From assembly GCA_016222825.1 (NCBI GenBank), contig JACRQF010000009.1, positions 434,001-498,000 of the forward strand: a stretch of 64,000 nt of DNA, in the 5' to 3' direction. How positions within the stretch are numbered: position 1 is the stretch's first letter; each line of letters begins with the position of its first letter. The notes below the pieces were generated by a model. That model saw nothing but the letters and a program-made list of their open reading frames with translations, was not told the origin of the DNA and ran no database searches. This DNA comes from Verrucomicrobiota bacterium (GTDB lineage Bacteria; Verrucomicrobiota; Verrucomicrobiia; CAIQCK01). Both the position numbers and the translations under genes were made by a program. Positions 1 to 10,129 of this stretch are shown piece after piece.

Positions 1-1099
<1,099 letters not shown>

Positions 1100-1247
1100 A
1101 CGGGGGAACGACCACGCGCCGCAACGGGGCGTGCCTGAGAGGCGGTGATACGACTTTCTATCTACGTTGTTCAGTTCCTTTTGGCTCATGCCGCGGCATT
1201 CTGCCGCTCTCGCCGCCCGACCACGGACGGCGGAAAAAGGGAGCGGG

Positions 1248-1276
1248 TATATAGGCCACTCCGCCCGCGAACGCAA
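1248..1276 (-). promoter_or_regulatory. sigma-70-type promoter for rpsA
   Basis: On the minus strand TTGCGT (1276-1271) is separated by exactly 17 bases from TATATA (1253-1248). Transcription would start near 1241 and give a leader of about 140 bases before the rpsA ATG at 1099. Long leaders are common for S1, which autoregulates in several bacteria; autoregulation here is only inference. Confidence 0.6.
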
Positions 1277-1353
1277 GGGTTTCTTTCCACATTTTCGGCA
1301 AGCAAAGGCGCTTTTCTGCGCGACGAGGATTGAATTGGCGGGCGACTTCGGCT

Positions 1354-3555
1354 ATGGCTGTTGGCCGAGCGCCAATCGCCGGAGGGGCGCAAGAAGTTCC
1401 TTCGGAGAACCAGCAGCACAACCAAATCCCAGTGACATCATTTCCTCAATACCTGCGCCGGTTGCTGGTCGTGCTGGCGCTGCTGGCGCTTTGGGGCGGG
1501 GCGACGTGGTTCAAGGCAGCGCGCGTGCTGGAAAACCTGGCGTTCAGCCGCTCCGACGATACCGCCATGTTCTGGGGGCAGGACGCGGTGCGCTACCGCT
1601 ACGCGAAGATGCTGGCGGCGGGCATGGCATTGCCGGCGCAGGACAAGGCGCTGGGTTGGCCGGAGGGCGAGAACACCCGTGCGGCGGACAGTTGGGTGAT
1701 GGAGAAGCTCGCGGCGGCCGCCTACCGGGAGTTGACGCCGGGAATCGGCCCGGTGCCGTTTCATGTGTTCTTGTTGTGGTGGTGGAGCGCGCTGACGACG
1801 CTGGCGGTGTGGCCGATCTATGCCTTGTCGCGGCGCGTGTGGAACCACCGGCTGGCGGGCATCGCGAGCGCCTGTTTGTGGGCGAGCGCGTTTGGCGGGT
1901 TGCAGGCCGCGGCCGGGCCGAGATTGTCGCCGGCCGATGCGGGGCTGCCGTGGTTGTTCCTGACCGTGCACTTCATGGTGACGGCGGTGGGAGGCCGGCA
2001 ACTCTGGCGCGCGTTGCTGGCGGCGGGTTGCTGCTGGTGGACGCTGGTGATCTGGCCGGCGGCAACTTGGTTCTTGTTGCTGATGATGGCACTGGGGGCG
2101 GCGATTGATTTCCACCACTTGTCGTTCGACCTGGTGACGGAACTTCGGCCGGGGGCGACGGCGCGCACGATCCAAGGCCGGTCGCTTTACGCGCCCGTGG
2201 CGTTGTTGGTGCTGGCAATGGTGGGCGCGGGCCTGACGGTGCCGTCGTTGCAGGCGCGCAACGCGGCGTGGTCGTTGCCGGTTTGTTTTGGCGGCGTGTG
2301 GGTGGTGCTGGGAGGATTTCTGCGGCTGGTGCGGCTGCCGTTGCCGGATCGTTGGCGGGTGACAGACGGGACGGCGGTGCTGATGCCGTTCGAGTTTCGC
2401 TGGCGGCGGTGGCTGATCTCGATCGGGTTGTATGCGGTCACGTTTGCCGTGCTGGTTGTGACCGCGCTGGCGCTGGAGCGATGGAGGGGAGCGCAGTTTT
2501 CCGAATTTGTGCAGTTGGTGCGTCTGGCGGCCAGCAAGTTGATGCATTTCGGCCAGATGCCGTTGTTGCCGTATGCGTTGAATGAGGACGTCAGGCTGCT
2601 GTGGTCGCTCGTGGCGCGGAGTCCGGAAGCGGCGGCGTGGTGGCTGTCGGCGGCCGGGTTGATCGTGCTGACGCCGCTGGCGATTGCGTTGCCGTTCATC
2701 CAGACGCGGCACGTCGTGGGGGCGATTGCCATTGCCAGCGGCGCGCGGGTGACGCTGCCTTTCGAGCGCGCGTTGCTGGCGGCGCTGACGGCGGCGTTCG
2801 GTTTGCTGTGGCTGCTGGCGGCGAGGCTGGACGTATGTTTCGCGTGGGCGGCGGCGGTGATGGCGGGGTCGCTGGTGGATTTCGCGTTGAACGTGGGCCG
2901 CTATCCGCCGTTGTGGCGGCTGGGAAACCGGCCGCGTTTTTTCGCGGCGGCGTTGCTGCTGGTGGCACTGGCGGCCAATCTCGCCGCGTTGAGGGTTTAC
3001 AGCGGCAAGGACGATCCGCCGAACCGGAGCCAACTGCTGGCGTTGGTCAAACAAATCCGCTATCGCACGGAGCCTGACGCGCCGGTGGCCGCGCCGCCGC
3101 AACTCAGCGGCGCGCTGCTCGCGGATACGGGCCGGCCGGTGCTGTGGCGGACCGGCGCGTTCGATGGCGGCGAGCGCGCGGCTCTGCTGGAGTTTTACGG
3201 CGCGCTGTTCGACTCGGAGGAGAAGCTGACGGCGTATTGCCGGCGCCGCGGCGCGCGTTATCTGGTGCAGGACGTGGAGACGCTGACGGCGGTGGATCCC
3301 GGTCGAGCGCGTTATAACAGCAATCGTCCGATGGTGTCGGAGGACTGCGCCGCCTACCGCCTGCACTTTGCGCCGGAGAAGCTGCGCTCTTTCCAACTGG
3401 TCTATACCGGGCCGCTCTACCGGCTCTACCGGGTGCTGGCGGCGGGCGAGCAGGCGCCGCCGGTCGCGCCCACGCCGCTGGCGGAGGCGTATTTCCCGAC
3501 GTGGGACCGCGTGAACTACAGCGCCGACCGGCTGCGGTTGCTGCCGAAAAAGTGA
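1354..3555 (+). CDS. large multi-pass membrane protein, possibly GT-C/STT3-like
   Basis: A 733-residue protein dominated by hydrophobic segments (about ten or more membrane helices), with a soluble C-terminal part from about residue 550. After the first helix there is an external-loop-like acidic motif, SDDTAMFWGQDAVRYRYAKM, around residue 66. This recalls the first loop of STT3/PglB/AglB oligosaccharyltransferases and other GT-C enzymes that use polyprenyl-linked sugars. The C-terminal stretch FQLVYTGPLYRLYRVL also looks like the end of such proteins. I do not see a complete WWDYG-type motif, so the family call is tentative. The ATG at 1354 was chosen over an in-frame TTG at 1330; a later GTG at 1432 is possible. 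It is transcribed divergently from rpsA. Confidence 0.6.
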   Translation: MAVGRAPIAGGAQEVPSENQQHNQIPVTSFPQYLRRLLVVLALLALWGGATWFKAARVLENLAFSRSDDTAMFWGQDAVRYRYAKMLAAGMALPAQDKALGWPEGENTRAADSWVMEKLAAAAYRELTPGIGPVPFHVFLLWWWSALTTLAVWPIYALSRRVWNHRLAGIASACLWASAFGGLQAAAGPRLSPADAGLPWLFLTVHFMVTAVGGRQLWRALLAAGCCWWTLVIWPAATWFLLLMMALGAAIDFHHLSFDLVTELRPGATARTIQGRSLYAPVALLVLAMVGAGLTVPSLQARNAAWSLPVCFGGVWVVLGGFLRLVRLPLPDRWRVTDGTAVLMPFEFRWRRWLISIGLYAVTFAVLVVTALALERWRGAQFSEFVQLVRLAASKLMHFGQMPLLPYALNEDVRLLWSLVARSPEAAAWWLSAAGLIVLTPLAIALPFIQTRHVVGAIAIASGARVTLPFERALLAALTAAFGLLWLLAARLDVCFAWAAAVMAGSLVDFALNVGRYPPLWRLGNRPRFFAAALLLVALAANLAALRVYSGKDDPPNRSQLLALVKQIRYRTEPDAPVAAPPQLSGALLADTGRPVLWRTGAFDGGERAALLEFYGALFDSEEKLTAYCRRRGARYLVQDVETLTAVDPGRARYNSNRPMVSEDCAAYRLHFAPEKLRSFQLVYTGPLYRLYRVLAAGEQAPPVAPTPLAEAYFPTWDRVNYSADRLRLLPKK

Positions 3556-3597
3556 CCGGTTTGCCGCCGGCGGGCGCGTGCATTAGGTTCAGCCATC

Positions 3598-4155
3598 ATG
3601 AAAGCTGCAATTCTGATCCTGAGCAGTCTGGCGGGCTTGGCGAGCGTCGTCATGGCCGGCGACAAGCCACCCATTTTCCCGCCGCCTCAATCCGCGCCCA
3701 AGTTCAAGCAGGTGGAGGTCGTCGTCGCCCCCGATCCCACGGTGGTGCCTCTGGAGGTCGAGCGGCGGTTGCGCTGGCGCACGGAGCGGGAACTGGTGTC
3801 GCGCCAGGAGCCGAACTTCGAGCTTGGCAAGAACGGCCTGCATCTGGACATCAAGTTCCTCCACTTCATCGAGCCGAAGCTGCCGATCCCGCAAATCTGG
3901 CGGGCGGTGCCGGGGCCGGGCGGCACGCGGGTCATGATGCCCCAAACGCCGGCGATGCCGATGCCGCCGGTCGGCGAAGCGCGGATTCTGCTCACGTTCA
4001 GCCAGCCCGACGGCACGAAGCTGAGCGAGTTCGATCTCGCACAGCCGGTGCCGGTGCGGGACAGGTGGGACGGCGAGAACGCCTACATCGCCGTCACGGC
4101 GAAGATCGCAGCCGAATACGCCCGCTACTACTTCCTCGACAAGCCCGCCAAATAA
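3598..4155 (+). CDS. secreted hypothetical protein
   Basis: 185 residues with an N-terminal signal peptide (MKAAILILSSLAGLASVVMAG) followed by a proline-rich stretch (PPIFPPPQSAP) and a mature domain without a family I recognise. The gene starts 42 bases after the membrane-protein gene and probably shares its transcript. It ends only 3 bases from the convergent DUF1501 gene. The C-terminal part (AKIAAEYARYYFLDKPAK) looks alpha-helical. Function unknown; export to the periplasm or cell surface is inferred from the signal peptide. Confidence 0.7.
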   Translation: MKAAILILSSLAGLASVVMAGDKPPIFPPPQSAPKFKQVEVVVAPDPTVVPLEVERRLRWRTERELVSRQEPNFELGKNGLHLDIKFLHFIEPKLPIPQIWRAVPGPGGTRVMMPQTPAMPMPPVGEARILLTFSQPDGTKLSEFDLAQPVPVRDRWDGENAYIAVTAKIAAEYARYYFLDKPAK

Positions 4156-4158
4156 CAC

Positions 4159-5295
4159 TCAGGCGACAAACCGCAGCTTCGAATACTCCCGCCCAAGGAC
4201 CGCGAGGTGATTCGCGCCGAGCCAGCCATCAAGCACGGTGGCATAGACGCTCCGAAAATCCGTCGTGAACTTCAAGTCGCCGCAGTCGAGGTCCGCGAGG
4301 TCCGGCGGCTCGCCATAGAGGCCGCCGTGGACCGGCTTGCCCCAGATGAACATCGGCGACGCCGCGCCGTGATCGGTGCCATATGAGCTGTTCTCGGCGA
4401 CGCGCCGGCCAAACTCGCTGAAGCTCATCGCCACCACGCGCTCGGCGAGGCCGCGCGCCTCCAGGTCCGCGAAGAACGCCCGCAGTCCTTCGCTCACCTC
4501 GGCCCAAAGGCGGCCGTGCGTGGCCGGCTGGTTGGCGTGGGTGTCGAAACCGGTGATGTCGTGATGGTAAACGCGCGCGCCGAGTCCGCCGTCAATCAAC
4601 GCCGCGATCCGTTTCAGCCCGGCGGCAAAGCGCGTGTTCGGATACGTCGCGCCGCTGGGGCCGGCGCGCTGCAACAGGACGCGGGACTTCTCCAACGCCG
4701 CTTGCGCGACGTCGCCGGCGTCGCTTTCCGTCTGGAACGCGGCAGTCTTCTCCTGGAGATGGATGCCGGCCATGCCGCGTCCCTTCAACGCCTGCGGGTC
4801 TTCCGCGCCCACGCTGACGCCTAGGGCCGGCGGGTTGCCGTCGAAGCAACGCCCGATCCAGCCGCAGCCTTCAGCGCTGCCGGCTTCCATCGCCGTGTGC
4901 CACGTCTCCAGCGCGCGAAAATGGCTGCGGTCGGCGTTTGGACAGCCGACGCCGTTGATGACGGCCATCTGGCCGGATTCCCACAGACTCATCAGCGGAC
5001 GCAGGCTTGGATGGAAACCCAGACGGTTCTGACCGTCGCTCGCGCCAAGCGTCAACACATGGCGCGGCTGGACGGCGATGACCGGACGCGCGCTGTAGTA
5101 GGCGGCGTCGCGAAACGGCACGACGGTGTTCAGGCCGTCGTTGCCGCCGCTGAGCTGGATGACCACGAGCACCCGGTCGCGCGGCGAGGCGGCGCTCGCC
5201 GTCCCGGCGGCCAGCGACGACGCGGTCAAGCCGGCCGCCGCCATGCCCGTCGTTCGCAGAAACTCGCGCCGTGTCAGCGTCGGTTGAGATTTCAT
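4159..5295 (-). CDS. DUF1501 family Tat-exported protein
   Basis: 378 residues. The N-terminus carries a twin-arginine signal (TRREFLRTTGMAAAGL, arginines 9 and 10). The mature part shows DUF1501 signatures: VVIQLSGGNDGLNTVVPF near the start, NADRSHFRALETWHT in the middle and SEFGRRVAENSSYGTDHGAA towards the end. DUF1501 proteins are sulfatase/alkaline-phosphatase-fold relatives common in planctomycetes and Verrucomicrobia, often next to DUF1800; no DUF1800 gene is seen here. ATG 5295 was preferred to an upstream in-frame start because AAAGGAC lies a suitable distance before it. The substrate is unknown. Confidence 0.9.
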   Translation of the reverse strand: MKSQPTLTRREFLRTTGMAAAGLTASSLAAGTASAASPRDRVLVVIQLSGGNDGLNTVVPFRDAAYYSARPVIAVQPRHVLTLGASDGQNRLGFHPSLRPLMSLWESGQMAVINGVGCPNADRSHFRALETWHTAMEAGSAEGCGWIGRCFDGNPPALGVSVGAEDPQALKGRGMAGIHLQEKTAAFQTESDAGDVAQAALEKSRVLLQRAGPSGATYPNTRFAAGLKRIAALIDGGLGARVYHHDITGFDTHANQPATHGRLWAEVSEGLRAFFADLEARGLAERVVAMSFSEFGRRVAENSSYGTDHGAASPMFIWGKPVHGGLYGEPPDLADLDCGDLKFTTDFRSVYATVLDGWLGANHLAVLGREYSKLRFVA

Positions 5296-5356
5296 AGCTT
5301 TGTCCTTTCGTCCTCGCGCTTCCGTTTCCAAAACACGCCACCGCCGGCCGCCCGCC

Positions 5357-5917
5357 TCAGTGCATCAAGATCAATCGCTTGATGTCTATCTCGCGCCACC
5401 ACTCGACCAGTTCGCCGGGGCCGACGCCAAAACCGGTGATCTCGATGATGAACCGTCCTTCGATCACGCCGCGCAGGGTTCCCTGCCGGTCCTGTTTCGC
5501 GTAATGCTCATGCACCGGGTAGCCGTCCATCTTGTAGCTCTTGAAATAGCCGGTTGCCCCCTCATCGCTGGCCTCCCTAAAGGTCCGAAACTCGGCGTAA
5601 AGTTTGGCGTTGTAGGCGCCGTCGGTGATCTTGACCCGGATGACTTTCTTCGGGTTCGCCTTGTTCGCGTATTGCCGCGACGCTTCCGTGACGTTTGCGC
5701 CACCCTTGGCTATCCTCTCGCCGGTCGGCGTAATGATCACCTCGGGCGGCGTGGTCATTTTGACGCCCGCGGGCTTGGTCTTCTCGTAACCCTCCGGCGT
5801 GCGCGGCAGGCAGTAGATGAGATTGACGTAGTGGACAGGCTCGATGCCCTTTTGCGCGAGCGACGCGACAGCGAAGCCCGCCACGAACAAGCCAACAACG
5901 AACAGACGTTTGATCAC
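5357..5917 (-). CDS. secreted hypothetical protein
   Basis: 186 residues starting with GTG at 5917. The first 21 residues form a signal peptide (MIKRLFVVGLFVAGFAVASLA). The mature domain contains VKITDGAYNAKLYAEFRTF and ends with a Trp-rich helix, GELVEWWREIDIKRLILMH. I recognise no family. It lies upstream of the DUF1501 gene on the same strand, 61 bases away, so co-transcription is possible. No membrane segment other than the signal is visible. Confidence 0.6.
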   Translation of the reverse strand: MIKRLFVVGLFVAGFAVASLAQKGIEPVHYVNLIYCLPRTPEGYEKTKPAGVKMTTPPEVIITPTGERIAKGGANVTEASRQYANKANPKKVIRVKITDGAYNAKLYAEFRTFREASDEGATGYFKSYKMDGYPVHEHYAKQDRQGTLRGVIEGRFIIEITGFGVGPGELVEWWREIDIKRLILMH

Positions 5918-5984
5918 ATCGCCACGCTAACAAACGCCCCGTGGCCCGCGCAAGTTTGATTCTTCACGGCGCATGACGTTAAAG

Positions 5985-6095
5985 ACTCTGCGTCGGGGTC
6001 ACCTTCCGCCTCAGCAGCCGCGCACTCATCACCACCAACGCAGCCTCCACGCTCGCTGAGAAAACCGAAACAGCAGCACTCCACAACACACAGCC
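5985..6095 (-). other. intergenic stretch with open frame lacking a start
   Basis: Between the secreted protein and marC the minus strand has an open frame that ends VMSARLLRRKVTPTQSL and stop. No start codon or ribosome site was found. It may be the 3' relic of a lost gene or a dispersed repeat; I cannot identify it. Confidence 0.2.
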
Positions 6096-6710
6096 TTAGC
6101 TGAGTTTTATGTGAAAGAATCCCGCAACACCGCTGAAAATTGACTGCATAGCTATCGCCGCCAGAATAAGGCCCAACACCCGTGTGAGAACATCATTGCC
6201 AGCCTTGCCAAGCACTCGATTGATGACGGGTGCGAACAATAAAAACAGGAAATTGATCCCCAGCACGATGAACAACACCAAAGTCACCATCGTTTGTTCA
6301 TAAACTGAATACAGGTCATTATCTGTCTGTAGAATGGCGGTCATGATGGTCGCGGGACCTGCAATATAGGGCAAGGCAATCGGAAAGATCGAAATATCTG
6401 CATACTGATTATTAGAAATATCCTGTTGAGCTTGTAATCCCATCACCATCTGTAGCGACAGGATGAGAAGAATGCAGCCCCCCGCAGCCTTGAACGCATA
6501 CAAGTTGACCCCAATGTAATCAAATAGGATTTGCCCCAAGGCGATGAAAAAGACGAGAATTGCAGCCGCGACACCCGTTGACTTGACGGCAATCCGCCTT
6601 TGCTGAGCTGGGGTGTAACCGGCTGCCAGCGACGCAAAAAGGGGAATCTTGCTGAAAGGGTTGACCACCACAAAGAAAGCGATAAAAGCTTCTACGAGAT
6701 GTCTGAGCAT
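6096..6710 (-). CDS. marC: MarC family integral membrane protein
   Basis: 204 residues with six predicted membrane helices. The family signature lies at the N-terminus (FIAFFVVVNPFSKIPLFASL), and the second half contains IFPIALPYIAGPATIMTAIL, which matches the conserved internal repeat of the MarC/UPF0056 family. These proteins were once linked to multiple antibiotic resistance, but their transport substrate is not established. ATG 6710 was chosen over GTG 6716 because family members usually begin ML. The gene is visibly AT-richer than its neighbours and uses codons rare around it (ATA, AAT, TTT), which suggests recent acquisition. Confidence 0.92.
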   Translation of the reverse strand: MLRHLVEAFIAFFVVVNPFSKIPLFASLAAGYTPAQQRRIAVKSTGVAAAILVFFIALGQILFDYIGVNLYAFKAAGGCILLILSLQMVMGLQAQQDISNNQYADISIFPIALPYIAGPATIMTAILQTDNDLYSVYEQTMVTLVLFIVLGINFLFLLFAPVINRVLGKAGNDVLTRVLGLILAAIAMQSIFSGVAGFFHIKLS

Positions 6711-7019
6711 GGCCACCGTTTACAGCAAATCGGGGCAGAATAGAATATTTATTGCTTCACAAACTTTCTCCAACCCATGCCGGAAGTTCAGGATAGACCA
6801 CGGCATTCGTCTCCTTCAGAAACCGCTCGCTCTTGAGCGATTTCTTCATACACCCAATCGCCAGAAAGTTCAGTGATCGTCCATGTCTCTCTCTTCTCAC
6901 AATCCCACAGAACGGGCGAGTTATTCAGAGGTTCCTTGAATGATCACAGCACGTTCGCCGTTCGCCATCAAATCGGAGCTTCCATCCGGGACGGGTTCCT
7001 GCAACTATCCGGCCTCGCC
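6711..7019. other. intergenic, AT-richer, no supported gene
   Basis: About 300 bases between marC and the hydrolase gene. Composition resembles marC more than the flanks. The minus strand shows short frames ending WVYEEIAQERAVSEGDECRG and KETNAVVYPELPAWVGESL, perhaps a decayed gene brought in with marC. Neither has a usable start, and I could not assign a family. Confidence 0.3.
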
Positions 7020-8966
7020 ATGAAAACACGCTTCTGTCTTCTCGTTTCCCTCTCCCTCATCGCCGCGACGCCCGCTTTCGCCGCCAGCGCGCCAACGGGC
7101 CTCCAACAGCTCCTACAACACCCGTTCCTCGGCACGAATGTCCCGATGGCCGAGGTGCAGGCTTACACCGAGGCGCGCGTGCCGTGGATGCCGGTCGTGA
7201 AGTCCGCGGCCGAATGGCAGAAGATCGCCGACCGCCTGCGGCGCGACATGTTCGCGCGCGTCATCTTCCGCGGCGAGGCGGCGGCGTGGCGCGACGCGAA
7301 AACAAAAGTCGAGTGGTTCGACACCATCGAGGGCGGCCCCGGCTACAAGATCCGCAAGCTGCGTTACGAGGCGCTGCCGGGACTGTGGATTCCGGCGCTG
7401 CTCTACCTGCCGGACAATCTTTCCGCCAAGGCGCCCGTCATGCTCGCCGTCAACGGCCACGATCCCTACGGCAAGGCCGCGCCCTACAAACAGCTCCGCT
7501 GCATCAACCTCGCCAAGCGCGGCATGATCTCCCTCAACGTCGAGTGGTTCAACATGGGCCAGCTCCGCACGACCGGCTTCGCCCACACGCGCATGAACCA
7601 GCTCGACCTCTGCGGCACGAGCGGCATCGCGCCGTTTTATCTGGCGATGAAACGCGGGCTGGACGTGCTGCTGTCGCTGGAGCAAGCCGACCGCGAGCGC
7701 GTGGCCGTCTCCGGCCTCTCGGGCGGCGGCTGGCAGACCATCTTCATCAGTTCCCTCGACACGCGCGTCACGCTCGCCAACCCGGTCGCCGGCTACTCCA
7801 GTTTCCGCACGCGCGCTCGTCATCTCTCCGACCTCGGCGACTCCGAGCAAACGCCGTGCGACATGGCGACCGTCGCCGACTACACGCACCTGACGGCGAT
7901 GCGCGCGCCGCGGCCGACGCTGCTGACCAAGAACGCCAAGGACCAGTGCTGCTTCGCCGCCGCGCACGCGCTGCCGCCGCTGCTGGACGCGGCCCAGCCG
8001 ATCTTCACGCTGTTCGGCCAGACCTCCGCGCTGCGCTCGCACATCAACTACGTGCCGGGCACGCACAACTATGAGAAGGACAACCGCGAGGCGTTCTACG
8101 GCATGGTCGGCGACTTCTTCGTCGGCGACCCGAAGTTTGACGCGGTGGACATCCCCAGCGAGGCCGAGGTCAAGACCAACACCGTGCTGGCCGTCGAGCT
8201 GCCCGCCGACAACGCGGACTTCAACACGCTCGCGCGAGCGTTGTGCCGGAACCTGCCGCGCCACCCGGAAATCCCCGCAGCGAAGGCGGCGCTGAACCGC
8301 TGGCAGCAGACCAATCGCGCCAAACTTCGCGAGATCGTCCGCGCCGCGGATTACGCGGTCGCCGCCGAACGCGCAGGCGCGGAGGAAAAGGACGGCGTCA
8401 AGGCCGTCTTCTGGAAACTCAAGCTCAGCGGCACATGGACCGTGCCCGCCGTCGAACTGTCTCGCGGCGAGGCGAAGGAGACGGTCCTCCTCGTCGCCGA
8501 CGAAGGGCGCAAGAGCGCCGCCGCCGAGGTGGAGCGGCTGCTGGCGGCCGGCAAACGCGTGCTGGCGGTGGACCCGTTCTATTTCGGCGAATCGAAGATC
8601 GCGGCGCGGGATTACCTGTTCGCGCTGCTGGTGGCGGGCGTGGGCGAGCGTCCGCTCGGCTTGCAGGCCAGCCAGCTCGCCGCCATCGCCCGCTGGCTGC
8701 AACGCGACCGCAAAGCCGGCCCGGTGACCCTCGCCGCCTGCGGCCCGCGCTCCAGCCTCTTCGCGCTCATCGCCGCCGCGCTGGAGGAGAAGGCCGTCGC
8801 CGGTGTCGAGCTACAAGGCGCGCTCGGCAGCCTGAAGGAGATCATCGAGAAGGACTGGACGGTGGACAAGATGCCGGAGATGTTCTGCTTCGGCCTGCTG
8901 GAGGCGTTCGACGTGCCGCAACTCACCGCGATGGTCGCGCCGCGCCAGGTCGCCTGCAAACCGTGA
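7020..8966 (+). CDS. secreted alpha/beta hydrolase (acetyl-xylan-esterase-like)
   Basis: 648 residues. The start at 7020 gives a clean signal peptide (MKTRFCLLVSLSLIAATPAFA). An alpha/beta-hydrolase domain occupies about residues 90-390: LPGLWIPALLYLPDN, the nucleophile elbow SGLSGGGWQ with Ser234, and a late HNYEKDNREAF that could provide the catalytic His. About residues 400-648 form a second hydrolase-like domain lacking an obvious GxSxG. Such proteins in polysaccharide-degrading bacteria are usually carbohydrate esterases or glucuronoyl-esterase-like, which fits the sulfatase-rich region downstream. A second, Tat-exported protein of similar layout lies at 19725-21791. The exact substrate cannot be told from sequence. 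Confidence 0.82.
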   Translation: MKTRFCLLVSLSLIAATPAFAASAPTGLQQLLQHPFLGTNVPMAEVQAYTEARVPWMPVVKSAAEWQKIADRLRRDMFARVIFRGEAAAWRDAKTKVEWFDTIEGGPGYKIRKLRYEALPGLWIPALLYLPDNLSAKAPVMLAVNGHDPYGKAAPYKQLRCINLAKRGMISLNVEWFNMGQLRTTGFAHTRMNQLDLCGTSGIAPFYLAMKRGLDVLLSLEQADRERVAVSGLSGGGWQTIFISSLDTRVTLANPVAGYSSFRTRARHLSDLGDSEQTPCDMATVADYTHLTAMRAPRPTLLTKNAKDQCCFAAAHALPPLLDAAQPIFTLFGQTSALRSHINYVPGTHNYEKDNREAFYGMVGDFFVGDPKFDAVDIPSEAEVKTNTVLAVELPADNADFNTLARALCRNLPRHPEIPAAKAALNRWQQTNRAKLREIVRAADYAVAAERAGAEEKDGVKAVFWKLKLSGTWTVPAVELSRGEAKETVLLVADEGRKSAAAEVERLLAAGKRVLAVDPFYFGESKIAARDYLFALLVAGVGERPLGLQASQLAAIARWLQRDRKAGPVTLAACGPRSSLFALIAAALEEKAVAGVELQGALGSLKEIIEKDWTVDKMPEMFCFGLLEAFDVPQLTAMVAPRQVACKP

Positions 8967-8982
8967 CGGCGTCTCTGGGTAG

Positions 8983-9001
8983 CCCGCGACTCCGTCGCGG
9001 G
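8983..9001. repeat. short perfect hairpin after the hydrolase gene
   Basis: CCCGCGAC, three bases, GTCGCGGG forms an 8-bp perfect stem shortly after the hydrolase stop codon. No T-run follows, so it looks more like one of the dispersed palindromes of this genome than an intrinsic terminator. Confidence 0.45.
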
Positions 9002-9022
9002 ACAGCATGATCATTCCCGCCT

Positions 9023-9257
9023 CCTCACGTCGGCGGCTACATGGTTTCCACCGTCAGTGATGCCAGCGGGTCGATCCCTCCCCCGTAGCCGCCGAGGTCA
9101 CGAGGCGGTGGTCTCGCAAATGAGAAACCCGTCCGCCTCCTTACGTCGGCGGCTACGTTGCTGTCTCCACCGTCACCGCCGCCAGCGGGTCGAGACCTTC
9201 CCCGTAGCCGCCGGGGTGACGAGGCGGAGGGCATCGTAGATGAGAAAGCCGTCCGCA
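9023..9257. repeat. two tandem units of about 117 bp with inverted-repeat ends
   Basis: Unit one spans 9023-9137 and unit two 9138-9257. Each starts CCTCCTCACGTCGGCGGCTA (or the T variant) and contains the inverted partner GTAGCCGCCG. Each ends with GAGAAAC/GCCGTCCG. Between the arms the minus strand still encodes G-I/L-D-P-L-A-x-x-T-V-E-T, which matches the C-terminus of gene B (10130-10588). The units therefore look like relic 3' ends of B-type genes bracketed by a mobile inverted repeat. Confidence 0.6.
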
Positions 9258-9260
9258 TTG

Positions 9261-9336
9261 GTAGGGCGAGGCGTCCCGCCGAGCCGAGCCGTTGCAGTGC
9301 GGAGGGAATTCGGCTCAGCGGGACGCTTCGCCCTAC
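9261..9336. repeat. inverted repeat, family GTAGGGCGAGGCGTCCC
   Basis: Left arm GTAGGGCGAGGCGTCCCGCC and right arm GCGGGACGCTTCGCCCTAC pair across about 25 bases. A second, perfect member of the same family is at 13845-13925. The element covers the stop codon of the truncated B copy at 9333, so it probably inserted there. Confidence 0.7.
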
Positions 9337-9683
9337 CCGACCTCGATAGTGAATGCCGCCGTCGTATCGAGACCGTCCACGCGCACATAGACGCCGCTCG
9401 GATCGCTGCCGCCCGCTTTCACGCCGCTCCAGACCAGCACCACTTCGTTCGTCACAAACTTCGTCGCCTCCACCACCAACTTCCATTGCAACGCCGCCGC
9501 GTCGTAGAACAACCTCGGCGCGGCCCCGCTCAGCATCTGCGCAGGGTCGTCGTTGTGGAGATGGCTCCAGCCGCTGCCGAAGTTCAGCCAGTAGCCGTTG
9601 CCGCTGCCGGGGGCGCTGCCGGGCTTCAGGTAGGCGCTCCAGAAGAGTTCCTTCCTTGATGAGGGCGTGCGGTTGTGAGACAA
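9333..9683 (-). pseudogene. 5'-truncated duplicate of gene B
   Basis: From about 9649 down to 9409 the DNA is nearly identical to 10446-10204 inside gene B, including the protein segment [18 protein letters not shown] and [19 protein letters not shown]. The first about 45 residues of B are missing: upstream of the breakpoint the sequence is unrelated, and the only available start is a TTG at 9683. The 3' end has diverged ([20 protein letters not shown]). Most likely a non-functional partial copy; expression as a short protein cannot be excluded. Confidence 0.6.
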
Positions 9684-9712
9684 GAGAAGTGGAATCAGCT
9701 CTAACGCTGACT

Positions 9713-10102
9713 ATGAAAACACTCGGCATCAATATCCTGTTGATAGTTGGGATACCTGCTCTGTGTTCTATCGGCCTTGTGGCTTACGACGCTCAAGAGT
9801 TCTCTATGCCGGACGTGTTAACTTATTTGCCTGTCAACATTGCATTCCTTTCGTCGCCACAGATCGCTTGGTTCTTTATTTCTCGGTGGATCAAGGCATC
9901 GCGATTCACTTTCTATGGCGGACTTGTGGGCGCGAATGCTTCGCTGTTAGTCGTGGAAATCTTGGTAGTTCGCCTATCGCCAAATGGAGATTCGATAGGC
10001 TGGCTTATGTATTGGCCATCCGCGATAGTTGCCATCGTGGTTGGAGGATTGATTGGAAATTGTATGCTGGAATTTCTTGCGCGTCCCAGACGCCGCACTT
10101 GA
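9713..10102 (+). CDS. small four-helix membrane protein, orphan gene between the two B copies
   Basis: 129 residues, almost entirely hydrophobic: about four membrane helices, beginning [20 protein letters not shown] and ending in a basic tail (LARPRRRT). It is on the opposite strand to the B copies that flank it and is clearly AT-richer than they are. The reading frame is open upstream, and the codons just before the ATG read [18 protein letters not shown]. This resembles the leader MWRACGGGCEEEGRNG in front of the lipoprotein at 56501-56929. No family recognised. Size, membrane nature and position make an immunity-type protein one possibility, but nothing proves it. Confidence 0.6.
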
Positions 10103-10129
10103 CCCAATGTCAATTCCCGTTTTCCCTTC

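Noticed and set aside
6740-6880. Short minus-strand frames upstream of marC (ending PELPAWVGESL)
   Set aside because: No start, ribosome site or recognisable family; recorded only as a possible relic.
7113-8702. 529-codon minus-strand frame opposite the hydrolase
   Set aside because: Shadow; composition dominated by Arg, Val, Ala and His, no ribosome site.
8983-9001. Intrinsic terminator after the hydrolase gene
   Set aside because: Perfect stem but no T-run; similar palindromes are scattered in non-terminator positions.
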